Assembly: GCF_008923245.1 (NCBI RefSeq)
Contig: NZ_WBOS01000002.1
Coordinates: forward strand, 652,474-716,473
From: Cytobacillus depressus
GTDB lineage: Bacteria > Bacillota > Bacilli > Bacillales > Cytobacillaceae
Direction: 5' to 3'
DNA length: 64,000 nt
The notes beneath the pieces are model-generated. The model made no database searches, was not told where the DNA came from, and worked only from the letters and a program-made list of their open reading frames with translations. Below are positions 7,149 through 13,442 of this stretch, piece by piece (within the stretch, counting starts at the first letter, position 1; the number at the start of each line of letters is the position of its first letter). A program made the translations under genes and the position numbers.

Positions 7149-7330
7149 TCTTCTTCATCCCGCAATTACTACATTTTCTTATTAATTTGCCTTCGCTTAT
7201 AGAGCTTTGGAAATGGGTTTTGTCGCAGTTATCGCAACGGCCATTATTTTGTCTGGATACTCGATAAAGTCATAAATAGTGTTTAAATCAATATGTTTGT
7301 CTATGAAATGTTCACGCCTTTCACATGAAA
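7141..7330 (-). pseudogene. Broken zinc-ribbon protein gene
   Basis: On the minus strand two adjacent frames join into one sensible protein: CERREHFIDKHIDLNTIYDF-IEYPDK, then NNGRCDNCDKTHFQ...RKCSNCGMKKII. The two parts are out of frame by one base at an A-run near 7243-7251, and no start codon with a ribosome site is visible upstream. The CxxC...CxxC pattern is a classic zinc ribbon. It reads as a small regulator-like gene inactivated by a one-base loss. Confidence 0.5.
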
Positions 7331-7388
7331 AAAGCCAGGACTTCTCCCGGCGCGCTCAATTTTATTATAACACTAGGGAGGGATCCTT

Positions 7389-7838
7389 GTGCATAGTCAA
7401 ATGTCATTTATACTTCCTGAAATAGATAGAGAGAAAACAAAGCAGGCTGTGGAAGCAGCTCTTGAGAAATATCGCTTTTACTTATTGACTGTTCCAGAAG
7501 AACAGCTGCCAAAAGTAACAGTATCTTATTCAATTGTTCCTCCTGCTTTTTCTAATGAATTTCATTCATCTACAGAAAGTGTAGTTATTGATAAAATGGA
7601 TTTTGAAAGGGAACGAGAAGAATACATTGAACGGATCCGTAAGGCAGTAAATCGACTAAATTATAAAGAAAGAGAAATCATAATAAAAAGGTACCTTGAA
7701 GATGAAGAGATTTTTGATTATGAGCTTTATAATGAAATTGGTTACAGTGAAAGAAGGTATTATCGACTAAAAGCGAGAATATTTTATAAGCTTGCTTTAC
7801 TGCTGAAGATAGAGGTTTATAAAAGTGAGCATCCTTAA
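7389..7838 (+). CDS. ArpU-family phage late transcription regulator
   Basis: 149 aa, GTG behind AGGGAGGG. The C-terminal half resembles sigma-70 region 4 and the ArpU family: RIRKAVNRLNYKEREIIIKRYL (about 82-103), then NEIGYSERRYYRLKARIFYKLA as the helix-turn-helix (about 118-139). ArpU-type proteins stand shortly before the packaging genes in Gram-positive siphoviruses and switch on late genes. Its place here fits, although cargo genes separate it from the terminase. Confidence 0.8.
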   Translation: MHSQMSFILPEIDREKTKQAVEAALEKYRFYLLTVPEEQLPKVTVSYSIVPPAFSNEFHSSTESVVIDKMDFEREREEYIERIRKAVNRLNYKEREIIIKRYLEDEEIFDYELYNEIGYSERRYYRLKARIFYKLALLLKIEVYKSEHP

Positions 7839-7852
7839 TTGGGTGCTTTTTC
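7828..7852 (+). terminator. Terminator after the ArpU-type gene
   Basis: AGCATCC (7828-7834) pairs with GGGTGCT (7841-7847), one G-U pair, followed by a T-run. The stem overlaps the gene's last codons. Confidence 0.65.
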
Positions 7853-7968
7853 ATTTTGTGTGTTTCATATGTACATTCATAAAAGTAAATGATAAAATTT
7901 ACCTAGAAAGTGCAAATTTTCTAATGTTTAATATAAAATAACGGCACTGATAGGTGGTCTTATGGGAA

Positions 7969-8376
7969 ATGACCGATTTTGATAGTTTGCGTGAAGAAAG
8001 ATATAGTATAACTAAGCGAAGATATAAGATAAAACTTGAGGATAAAGATTTAGAAGAGAGAAATAAAGTAGTTGAAGAAGAAATGATTCAATTCGGATTA
8101 TTTTTCTTCACTAAGGATAGAAGAGAACAAATGATTGGGATTGCAAGGAAAGTAGGGCTTTCTGCTAGTTTTCTACAAGAGGTTGAAGAATGTCATTTTA
8201 ACTGGGAGAAAGAAATTACTGCGGATTATGTTGAACTTTTTGATAAATTACAACGTCAATTAACAGATTACAATCATATTAATGAAGTTAAGCCCTTTGA
8301 TAAACAAGAAAAGAAAAAAGGATTTACAGAAAAAATAATGGGAACTCGACTAGGTAGTTATTTCTTTAAGGATTAA
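7969..8376 (+). CDS. Phage cargo protein, unknown function
   Basis: 135 aa from ATG 7969; GGTGG lies 11 bases upstream, and a GTG at 7954 overlaps that site so it is less likely. The protein is soluble, charged and helical, with a FGLFFFTKDRREQMIGIARKVGL segment and a basic C-terminus. No family is recognised. It begins after a terminator and starts the AT-rich cargo zone. Confidence 0.6.
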   Translation: MTDFDSLREERYSITKRRYKIKLEDKDLEERNKVVEEEMIQFGLFFFTKDRREQMIGIARKVGLSASFLQEVEECHFNWEKEITADYVELFDKLQRQLTDYNHINEVKPFDKQEKKKGFTEKIMGTRLGSYFFKD

Positions 8377-8427
8377 TTTGCAAAAAAAAAAGTAAATAAA
8401 ATAATTTTTTATAAGGGAGTATTGCCA

Positions 8428-8757
8428 ATGTTAGCATTTTCATTGGTCTTTAATGAGACAAAGCAAAAATACTTAAAAGAAATAACTGAGCAATTTTTTA
8501 ATTTACAATATAAACGAAATAAGAATAGTTTTGATGCATTTCAATTTGAAAAAAACCTTTCTGTTACTATTTATGAAGAGAATATATATTTTTCAATTGT
8601 TACAAAAGAGGAAGGCGAAGTGAAAAATACCCTAAGTGTTATTACTAATTTTATATTAGAATATTTTATCAATAAAACTATAGGTATTCACTACCACCAA
8701 AACGATTTTAATATAAAATTGAATGGTACGAAGGGTGTTAGGTTAATAGATTTCTAA
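8428..8757 (+). CDS. AT-rich cargo protein A
   Basis: 109 aa; ATG 8428 is preferred over TTG 8422 because AAGGGAG ends 8 bases upstream of it. The protein alternates strands and helices, is rich in Phe, Asn and Ile, and has no recognised motif. It is first in a compact group of three genes (8428-9600) with markedly lower GC than the flanking phage genes, suggesting recent acquisition as a unit. Confidence 0.6.
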   Translation: MLAFSLVFNETKQKYLKEITEQFFNLQYKRNKNSFDAFQFEKNLSVTIYEENIYFSIVTKEEGEVKNTLSVITNFILEYFINKTIGIHYHQNDFNIKLNGTKGVRLIDF

Positions 8758-8773
8758 AGGGGATAATTAAATA

Positions 8774-9172
8774 ATGGAAATTTTAGAGAAAATAGAGAAT
8801 ATTCTAGACGAATTAGAATTAAAATATAAAAAAGACAATGAAGATCCAGCATTTATTGTAGGTTTTGAACTAGAAAAGGGTAAATTCAAATTAGTAATTT
8901 TTGTAGATGAAAACTTAGAGAGAATTTCGTTCATGTTTCATATAAATAAAAAAATAAAAGATATTGAAACAGCAAAAGAACTCATATTTTTAGAGAATAG
9001 TAATCATGTAGTATATGGAAGTGTTGGGATTTTTGAGAATAGTGATATACTTATGTATCAAAACAATGTGTCGATTGTAAATAGAACAATTGATGTGGGT
9101 GAATTTAATGATTACATTATGTATTCAAATTATTTATTTGAAAAATTATACAATTGGCAAGTGTTTGAATAA
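8774..9172 (+). CDS. AT-rich cargo protein B, YbjN/chaperone-like layout
   Basis: 132 aa, ATG behind AAAGGGG. An N-terminal helix (EILEKIENILDELEL) is followed by strands and further helices (VGFELEKGKFKLVIFVDE; VGEFNDYIMYSNYLFEKLYNW). That order resembles YbjN or type III secretion chaperone-like folds; this is a resemblance only. Its stop overlaps the next start (TAATG), so B and the membrane protein C are coupled in translation. Confidence 0.6.
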   Translation: MEILEKIENILDELELKYKKDNEDPAFIVGFELEKGKFKLVIFVDENLERISFMFHINKKIKDIETAKELIFLENSNHVVYGSVGIFENSDILMYQNNVSIVNRTIDVGEFNDYIMYSNYLFEKLYNWQVFE

Positions 9173-9600
9173 TGTTTAATCTATACAATAAAATATTTCA
9201 GGTAGTAATATTATTAGTATTTATAGGCTTATTTATTAGTAAAGCATTTCAAGGTAATGGATTTAAATTAATGAATGATATGAGTGTAATTTCTTTGATT
9301 TTGGCAATATCAATATTTTTTATTAGTATAATAACCAGCATTTACAATTCTGATTTATATGATAAAACACAGGAAAAATATTTAAATAAGTGGAAGTTAA
9401 TATTAGTTGTTTTCTGTATCGTTGTAATCCCCGCGTATGTTTTATACAGAATATCTAATTCAATACCTCAGTACATAGGTGATTTGTGTAGTATTGCAGC
9501 ATTAGGACTTTCCTTTTCAAATAACTTTTTGGTTGATATTTATAAACATTTTTTAAGTACAGAAAAAAGATTACAAGTAAAAAAAAGAATCGCAAACTAA
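9172..9600 (+). CDS. AT-rich cargo protein C, four-helix membrane protein
   Basis: 142 aa. Four hydrophobic segments at about 7-24, 38-58, 76-94 and 100-118. The C-terminus is basic (TEKRLQVKKRIAN). It is coupled to the preceding soluble gene by start-stop overlap, an arrangement typical of a soluble/membrane partner pair. No family is recognised; immunity, exclusion or transport roles remain open. Confidence 0.6.
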   Translation: MFNLYNKIFQVVILLVFIGLFISKAFQGNGFKLMNDMSVISLILAISIFFISIITSIYNSDLYDKTQEKYLNKWKLILVVFCIVVIPAYVLYRISNSIPQYIGDLCSIAALGLSFSNNFLVDIYKHFLSTEKRLQVKKRIAN

Positions 9601-9685
9601 TTAATAAATGGCAGGATTTTGTCAGGAAGAGGGCAGAGCATTAGGAATTATATATGTTAAATTTATAGCATAGCAAGTTTATCAA

Positions 9686-9720
9686 GACGGCGCTCATATT
9701 GGAGTGTCGTCTTTTCTTTT
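9686..9720 (+). terminator. Strong terminator after the AT-rich cassette
   Basis: A 10-bp stem, GACGGCGCTC (9686-9695) with GAGTGTCGTC (9702-9711), including two G-U pairs, followed by TTTTCTTTTT. Confidence 0.8.
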
Positions 9721-9731
9721 TGTTTAATAGG

Positions 9732-9768
9732 TAAATAGTTGCAGGGGAATATCTCCTTTTGTCGAATT
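9732..9768 (+). promoter_or_regulatory. Leader repeat copy 1: promoter with Spo0A-box-like site
   Basis: TTGCAG (9739-9744), a 17-base spacer and TCGAAT (9762-9767) form a sigma-A-like promoter. The -10 lies inside TTTTGTCGAATT (9757-9768), which contains the Spo0A box core TGTCGAA. A near-identical copy occurs at 10732-10768. Regulation by Spo0A is inferred from the motif only. Confidence 0.5.
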
Positions 9769-9793
9769 GAGTAGATTGAGGGAGGTGGTAATA

Positions 9794-10438
9794 ATGAATA
9801 GGGAATTTGATTTAATGTCAGACGAGGAAAACGAAAAAGAGGAAATGGACTTTCGTGGTGTATGGAAAAATGTAAGTAACATCGGTTCTGTGTCTTATAC
9901 TTGCGGGTTCTGCAACAACGATGTTGCACCATCCCAAGGATATTATTCTACAACTCAAGACTATATGTTTAGAGACATTACATCTGGTATATTAGCAATT
10001 TGTCCTAAATGCAATCTGCCTACATTTATTAATAAAATAAATGATAATTTGCAAACGCCACAGCCGAGATTAGGAAAAGATATTCCATTTCTTCCGAAAG
10101 AAATTAAAGAAATCTATAACGAGGCAAGAAATTGTATATCAGTACATGCATATAACTCTGCTGCATTATCATGTAGGAAGTTACTTATGAATGTAGCTTT
10201 TTCTAAAGGGGCTAAAGCTGGAGAAAAATTTGCAGTTTATGTAGATTTTCTTGATAATAATCACTTTATTCCACCAGGCGGTAAAGGTTGGGTCGATCAT
10301 ATTAGAAAAAAGGGAAATGAAGCTACTCACGAAATACCTAACCTGAAAAGAGAAGATGCTTTGGAGCTTTTAGATTTCACTGAAATGTTACTTAGAAATG
10401 TTTTTGAAATGCCAGGCAAGATGGCAAAATACCAATAA
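9794..10438 (+). CDS. DUF4145-domain cargo protein
   Basis: 214 aa; ATG 9794 is chosen because GGAGGTG ends 6 bases upstream. A zinc-finger-like pair, CGFCNND and CPKCNLP (about 42-45 and 75-78), precedes a helical DUF4145 region (about 105-200: EIYNEARNCISVHAYNSAALSCRKLLMNVAF...RKKGNEATHE). DUF4145 domains occur in restriction endonucleases and stand-alone defence-associated proteins. Here the gene is in an autonomous unit with its own promoter-like leader and terminator. A defence or exclusion role is possible, not shown. Confidence 0.75.
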   Translation: MNREFDLMSDEENEKEEMDFRGVWKNVSNIGSVSYTCGFCNNDVAPSQGYYSTTQDYMFRDITSGILAICPKCNLPTFINKINDNLQTPQPRLGKDIPFLPKEIKEIYNEARNCISVHAYNSAALSCRKLLMNVAFSKGAKAGEKFAVYVDFLDNNHFIPPGGKGWVDHIRKKGNEATHEIPNLKREDALELLDFTEMLLRNVFEMPGKMAKYQ

Positions 10439-10459
10439 TTAATAGAATTGAATTTATTG

Positions 10460-10485
10460 AGCATTCCTTCGGGAGTGCTTTTTTT
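10460..10485 (+). terminator. TTCG-loop terminator, copy 1
   Basis: AGCATTCC (10460-10467), loop TTCG, GGAGTGCT (10472-10479), then a T-run. An almost identical hairpin is at 11263-11287. Confidence 0.8.
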
Positions 10486-10508
10486 ATTTGCAAAAGAAGG
10501 TGATTAAA

Positions 10509-10730
10509 TTGAAGTTCATTGATCATTCATCAAAGAACGATATTCGGAAGTTTAATCAGCTTAGAAGATCAGAAAGAGATATAGAACAGAAGGAAGTTAA
10601 ACCATCAGCTAAACCTGTAATTAAGAAGAAAAAGAAAGAGGCTGCATTAAGCAGAAGAGACATTGAGGACTTGATGGGAGCAAGAAGAGATACATATAAA
10701 TGTGTTGGAGGTGCGATAAGAAGAAAATAG
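10509..10730 (+). CDS. Small basic phage protein (73 aa)
   Basis: TTG 10509 lies 7 bases after GAAGGTG; an upstream in-frame TTG at 10488 precedes that site and is rejected. Strongly basic with a KKKKKE stretch and a C-terminal RRDIEDLMGARRDTYKCVGGAIRRK. It may bind nucleic acid. No family is recognised. It sits between two cargo units that share the leader repeat. Confidence 0.55.
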   Translation: MKFIDHSSKNDIRKFNQLRRSERDIEQKEVKPSAKPVIKKKKKEAALSRRDIEDLMGARRDTYKCVGGAIRRK

Positions 10731-10731
10731 T

Positions 10732-10768
10732 AAAATAGTTGCAGGAAAACATCTCCTTTTGTCGAATT
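10732..10768 (+). promoter_or_regulatory. Leader repeat copy 2: promoter with Spo0A-box-like site
   Basis: Same layout as the copy at 9732-9768 with a few mismatches: TTGCAG, 17-base spacer, TCGAAT within TTTTGTCGAATT (10757-10768). It precedes the gene at 10795. Confidence 0.5.
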
Positions 10769-10794
10769 AATTAGGCGGAAGGAGGTGCATGATA

Positions 10795-11256
10795 ATGAGT
10801 ATAGAGATTAATTCAGAGGAACTAATTAAAGATTTTGAGGTTGTTCATGAACACTATGAAGCAAATAGGAAGAAGATTGAAGAATTATTAGAAGCTCAAA
10901 AAAATTTATTTTCTAAAACGATTGACCAATTAAAACCAGCTATTGATTGGGTAAGAGAAAAACAACTTACTTTCACTCACCCTAGAATTAAATATCAATC
11001 TGGTAGAGGACCAATTGTTGGTTATAATTCTAAAGACAATTTACTATATGTTCTAGAAGCAGATAGAAAATGGGTTATCAAAGTTGATTTATACTCAAAA
11101 GAAGAAAAACAACTACCTGTGTGGAAATTTATTGAGGAATCTTCATTTGAGGATGCGATGGATGGTCTCTTGTATATTAAGAAAATGATTAATGAATATA
11201 ATAATCAACTATTGGTAAGTATTAATGAATTAGAATCTCAATTAAAAAAATATTAG
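10795..11256 (+). CDS. Coiled-coil cargo protein
   Basis: 153 aa; ATG 10795 is 7 bases after GGAGGTG, while ATG 10789 is too close. Residues 8-45 form a helical coiled coil (VVHEHYEANRKKIEELLEAQKNLF), then a strand-rich middle (RIKYQSGRGPIVGYNSKDNLLYVLEADRKWVIKVD) and a C-terminal helix. No family is recognised. It has its own promoter-like leader upstream and a TTCG terminator downstream. Confidence 0.6.
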   Translation: MSIEINSEELIKDFEVVHEHYEANRKKIEELLEAQKNLFSKTIDQLKPAIDWVREKQLTFTHPRIKYQSGRGPIVGYNSKDNLLYVLEADRKWVIKVDLYSKEEKQLPVWKFIEESSFEDAMDGLLYIKKMINEYNNQLLVSINELESQLKKY

Positions 11257-11262
11257 ACTTTA

Positions 11263-11287
11263 AGCATTCCTTCGGGAGTGCTTTTTG
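11263..11287 (+). terminator. TTCG-loop terminator, copy 2
   Basis: AGCATTCC (11263-11270), TTCG loop, GGAGTGCT (11275-11282), then a T-run; same hairpin as at 10460. Confidence 0.8.
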
Positions 11288-11375
11288 TTATGGGTATTGT
11301 CATAAATTGACGAACGATAGTGTTTGTCCAGTTGGTTCCTTTTTCTCATAATTGAGAGTGGAGGAGGTGTGTGGA

Positions 11376-11777
11376 ATGGGGTTTAGATATGACATGCAAA
11401 ACAAAAGTACACAGGCGCAAGCCGTAGTTAGGCAAAGAGATCGTGAAGAAAAAATTAGAGAAGAAGAATACAAGAAAAAGAATGTAGAGGAAATTAAGTG
11501 TAATAGGACTGTGAAAAATGGAGATTATGAAGCAGTCTTATTTACGAAAGGTAATAAAAATCTACTAGAATTAAGGGTTTCTGGATCAGCTATTCAAAAC
11601 GGTCCTTGTGGATTAATAGATGAAGAAATAACAAATTGGTTATGTAAGACAGGGAGTAGTTTTATCAATCAAGTAAAAACGTTTGAAACTTTAATAATAA
11701 CTTCGAATGATGTTGTTAATAAGGAACTTATCACAAGTTGGAAGAATTTAAGAAAAGAAACACAGGCATCCGAATAA
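11376..11777 (+). CDS. Phage cargo protein, unknown function
   Basis: 133 aa; ATG 11376 is 6 bases after GAGGAGGTG. A charged N-terminal helix (QRDREEKIREEEYKKKNVEE) is followed by a mixed domain with VKNGDYEAVLFTKGNKNLLELRVSG. No family is recognised. A terminator hairpin overlaps its stop codon. Confidence 0.55.
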   Translation: MGFRYDMQNKSTQAQAVVRQRDREEKIREEEYKKKNVEEIKCNRTVKNGDYEAVLFTKGNKNLLELRVSGSAIQNGPCGLIDEEITNWLCKTGSSFINQVKTFETLIITSNDVVNKELITSWKNLRKETQASE

Positions 11778-11790
11778 TCGGGTGCTTTTA
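11766..11790 (+). terminator. Terminator overlapping the stop of the preceding gene
   Basis: GCATCCGA (11766-11773), loop ATAA, TCGGGTGC (11778-11785), then TTTTA. The gene's stop codon is partly in the loop. Confidence 0.65.
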
Positions 11791-11810
11791 ATTATACTAG
11801 GAGTGATTGA

Positions 11811-12329
11811 ATGACTATAGCGATTTTGACATTACTTTCAACATTTTTAGGAACTGGACTAGCCGGTTTTATTACACATAGAGCGACAAAACAACAAATT
11901 GAAAATGATCGTTTAATAAGGGAGACTACATATCTTGAAAGACAAACCAAAGGGTATGTAAGTCTGAGCTGGATACTTTATCAAATGTTATTGTTAGTAG
12001 ACCATCTAGAATTCTTCATTATGGAAAGGGGAAAGGGATTAAATATTTATGAGGTTAATTACGATGAAGAAATTAAAGAAAATATAGCTGAGTTAATTAA
12101 TTTAAAGAAACGATTAGAGCAGCTAGATGTTGATTTGTTTTCATTAGAAGTTTACGAAGTGATAAATAAATTCACTGGATTCATATTCAATCTACAGTTT
12201 ATCACTAAAGTTATTGTTAGAGATAAAGTTAATAACGAATTTCAATTAAATAAGTTCAATAGTGACGTAGCCTTATTAAGAGAATTATATAAGGAATATA
12301 AAAGTAAAATAAATAAAATAGAACAATAA
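11811..12329 (+). CDS. Membrane-anchored helical phage protein
   Basis: 172 aa, ATG behind AGGAGTG. One N-terminal transmembrane helix (about 3-20, IAILTLLSTFLGTGLAGF), then a long cytoplasmic helical region with a coiled-coil-like stretch (EIKENIAELINLKKRLEQLDVD). This single-anchor layout is common among small phage cargo proteins. Function unknown. A terminator follows. Confidence 0.55.
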   Translation: MTIAILTLLSTFLGTGLAGFITHRATKQQIENDRLIRETTYLERQTKGYVSLSWILYQMLLLVDHLEFFIMERGKGLNIYEVNYDEEIKENIAELINLKKRLEQLDVDLFSLEVYEVINKFTGFIFNLQFITKVIVRDKVNNEFQLNKFNSDVALLRELYKEYKSKINKIEQ

Positions 12330-12350
12330 GAAAGTTAGAATATTCTTAAG

Positions 12351-12385
12351 AGCATCTTTCTAATTTGAGAGGTGCTTTTTATTTT
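12351..12385 (+). terminator. Terminator before the packaging block
   Basis: GCATCTTTC (12352-12360) pairs with GAGAGGTGC (12367-12375) using two G-U pairs, followed by TTTTTATTTT. Confidence 0.65.
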
Positions 12386-12406
12386 GGAGAAAGCAGGGTG
12401 AGAGAA

Positions 12407-12658
12407 ATGGAAATTGATTATGAAAAGCTATCTCAAGCAATTAAGGCATTTGCTGAAGTTTGTAGACCTTTAGTTGAACAGATAAAGAAAGCATGGAGCG
12501 TACTTAAGTCTTTAGCTAAAGATTATATTCAACATTTACCTAAGTATCCAAAGTTGATTCATCCAGCTGTAAGTGTCAAGCAGAGTGATTATAATCGTTT
12601 GCGATCTCAGGTGCTGATCAATAAGCCTATGAGGGTTAGAGCGAGGACTTGTTGTTAG
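12407..12658 (+). CDS. Small phage protein before HNH gene (83 aa)
   Basis: ATG 12407 lies just after AGCAGGGTGAG; in-frame upstream starts run through the terminator and are rejected. Helical, with a basic C-terminus ending RARTCC. Small proteins of this kind often precede the HNH/terminase cluster in Bacillus siphoviruses. Function unknown. Confidence 0.55.
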   Translation: MEIDYEKLSQAIKAFAEVCRPLVEQIKKAWSVLKSLAKDYIQHLPKYPKLIHPAVSVKQSDYNRLRSQVLINKPMRVRARTCC

Positions 12659-12659
12659 T

Positions 12660-12989
12660 ATGATGGAATATAAAACTAAAGAACAAAAGAAAAAGTTCTA
12701 TAATGGATCTGCTTGGGATGAATTAAGGCAGCAAGCATTGGGACGGGATAACTATGAGTGCAAAGAGTGTAAGCGTCAAGGATTAGTTCATGTGGATTCC
12801 GTAAAGGAAGAGGGTGAACGGAAGAAGGTTGAGTTAAACGTCCATCACATCAAAGAGATTGAACATCATCCAGAGTTTGCTCTTGAATTGGATAACCTTG
12901 AGACACTTTGTATATATCATCATAATCTGATTCACGATAAAGGATTTAAACCAATAAAGGAAAATAAATGGAATGACGAAAAGTGGTAA
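12660..12989 (+). CDS. HNH endonuclease of the packaging cluster
   Basis: 109 aa. A CKECKR zinc knuckle (about 35-40) precedes the HNH core: VHHIKEIEHHPEFALELDNLETLCIYHHNLIH (about 61-92), with the His-His of strand one, the Asn and the final His in place. In cos-type HK97-like phages an HNH enzyme beside TerS helps the terminase cut at cos. Its position 120 bases before TerS is canonical. Confidence 0.85.
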   Translation: MMEYKTKEQKKKFYNGSAWDELRQQALGRDNYECKECKRQGLVHVDSVKEEGERKKVELNVHHIKEIEHHPEFALELDNLETLCIYHHNLIHDKGFKPIKENKWNDEKW

Positions 12990-12990
12990 T

Positions 12991-13047
12991 GCCCCCCGTC
13001 AAATAATTTTGCCATTTTTATTTTGGCTGCAGACCGGTCGCGGGGTC
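12991..13047. other. Candidate cos region between HNH and TerS
   Basis: A GC-rich island in an AT-rich genome: GCCCCCCGTC at 12991-13000 and ACCGGTCGCGGGGTC at 13033-13047, the latter with the 8-bp palindrome GACCGGTC (13032-13039). The gap between HNH and TerS is where cos lies in related phages. Identification as cos is inference. Confidence 0.35.
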
Positions 13048-13109
13048 AACTCTCTGAAAATATTTAAAATAAGTCCTTCACATTAGGGGTGATTGGGGGG
13101 AGGGGTAAT

Positions 13110-13442
13110 ATGGAAAAAGTAAATTTTAACGAATTAAAAAAACAATTATTAGCACGTATCGATACTGATGATTTGCTGGAAGTAAAGAAAGTAAATGATT
13201 TAATTCGGCTGAATGAATTAGATGCAGAATGCGATAAAGTGATTGATCGTGACGGAGTAAGTATTGTCATCGAAAATGGCTCTCAAAAATTCATAAAGAG
13301 TCATCCTAGTATGAATGAGAAGATGAAAATCAATGCTCAAAAAATCGCATTGGAAAAATCGATTAAATTCAAATTGAAAGCAGCTCCTGCCCCTGCATCA
13401 TCATCTGTGGAAGGCAAGCCGAAGCGTGGTAGTTTAATTTGA
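13110..13442 (+). CDS. terS: Terminase small subunit, P27 family
   Basis: 110 aa; ATG 13110 follows GGGGGGAGGGG. The diagnostic P27-family stretch is IENGSQKFIKSHPSMNEKMKINAQKIALEKSI (about 53-84). N-terminal helices provide DNA binding. It recognises the packaging site and loads the large subunit. The last codons overlap the TerL start (TTGA), implying coupled translation. Confidence 0.85.
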   Translation: MEKVNFNELKKQLLARIDTDDLLEVKKVNDLIRLNELDAECDKVIDRDGVSIVIENGSQKFIKSHPSMNEKMKINAQKIALEKSIKFKLKAAPAPASSSVEGKPKRGSLI

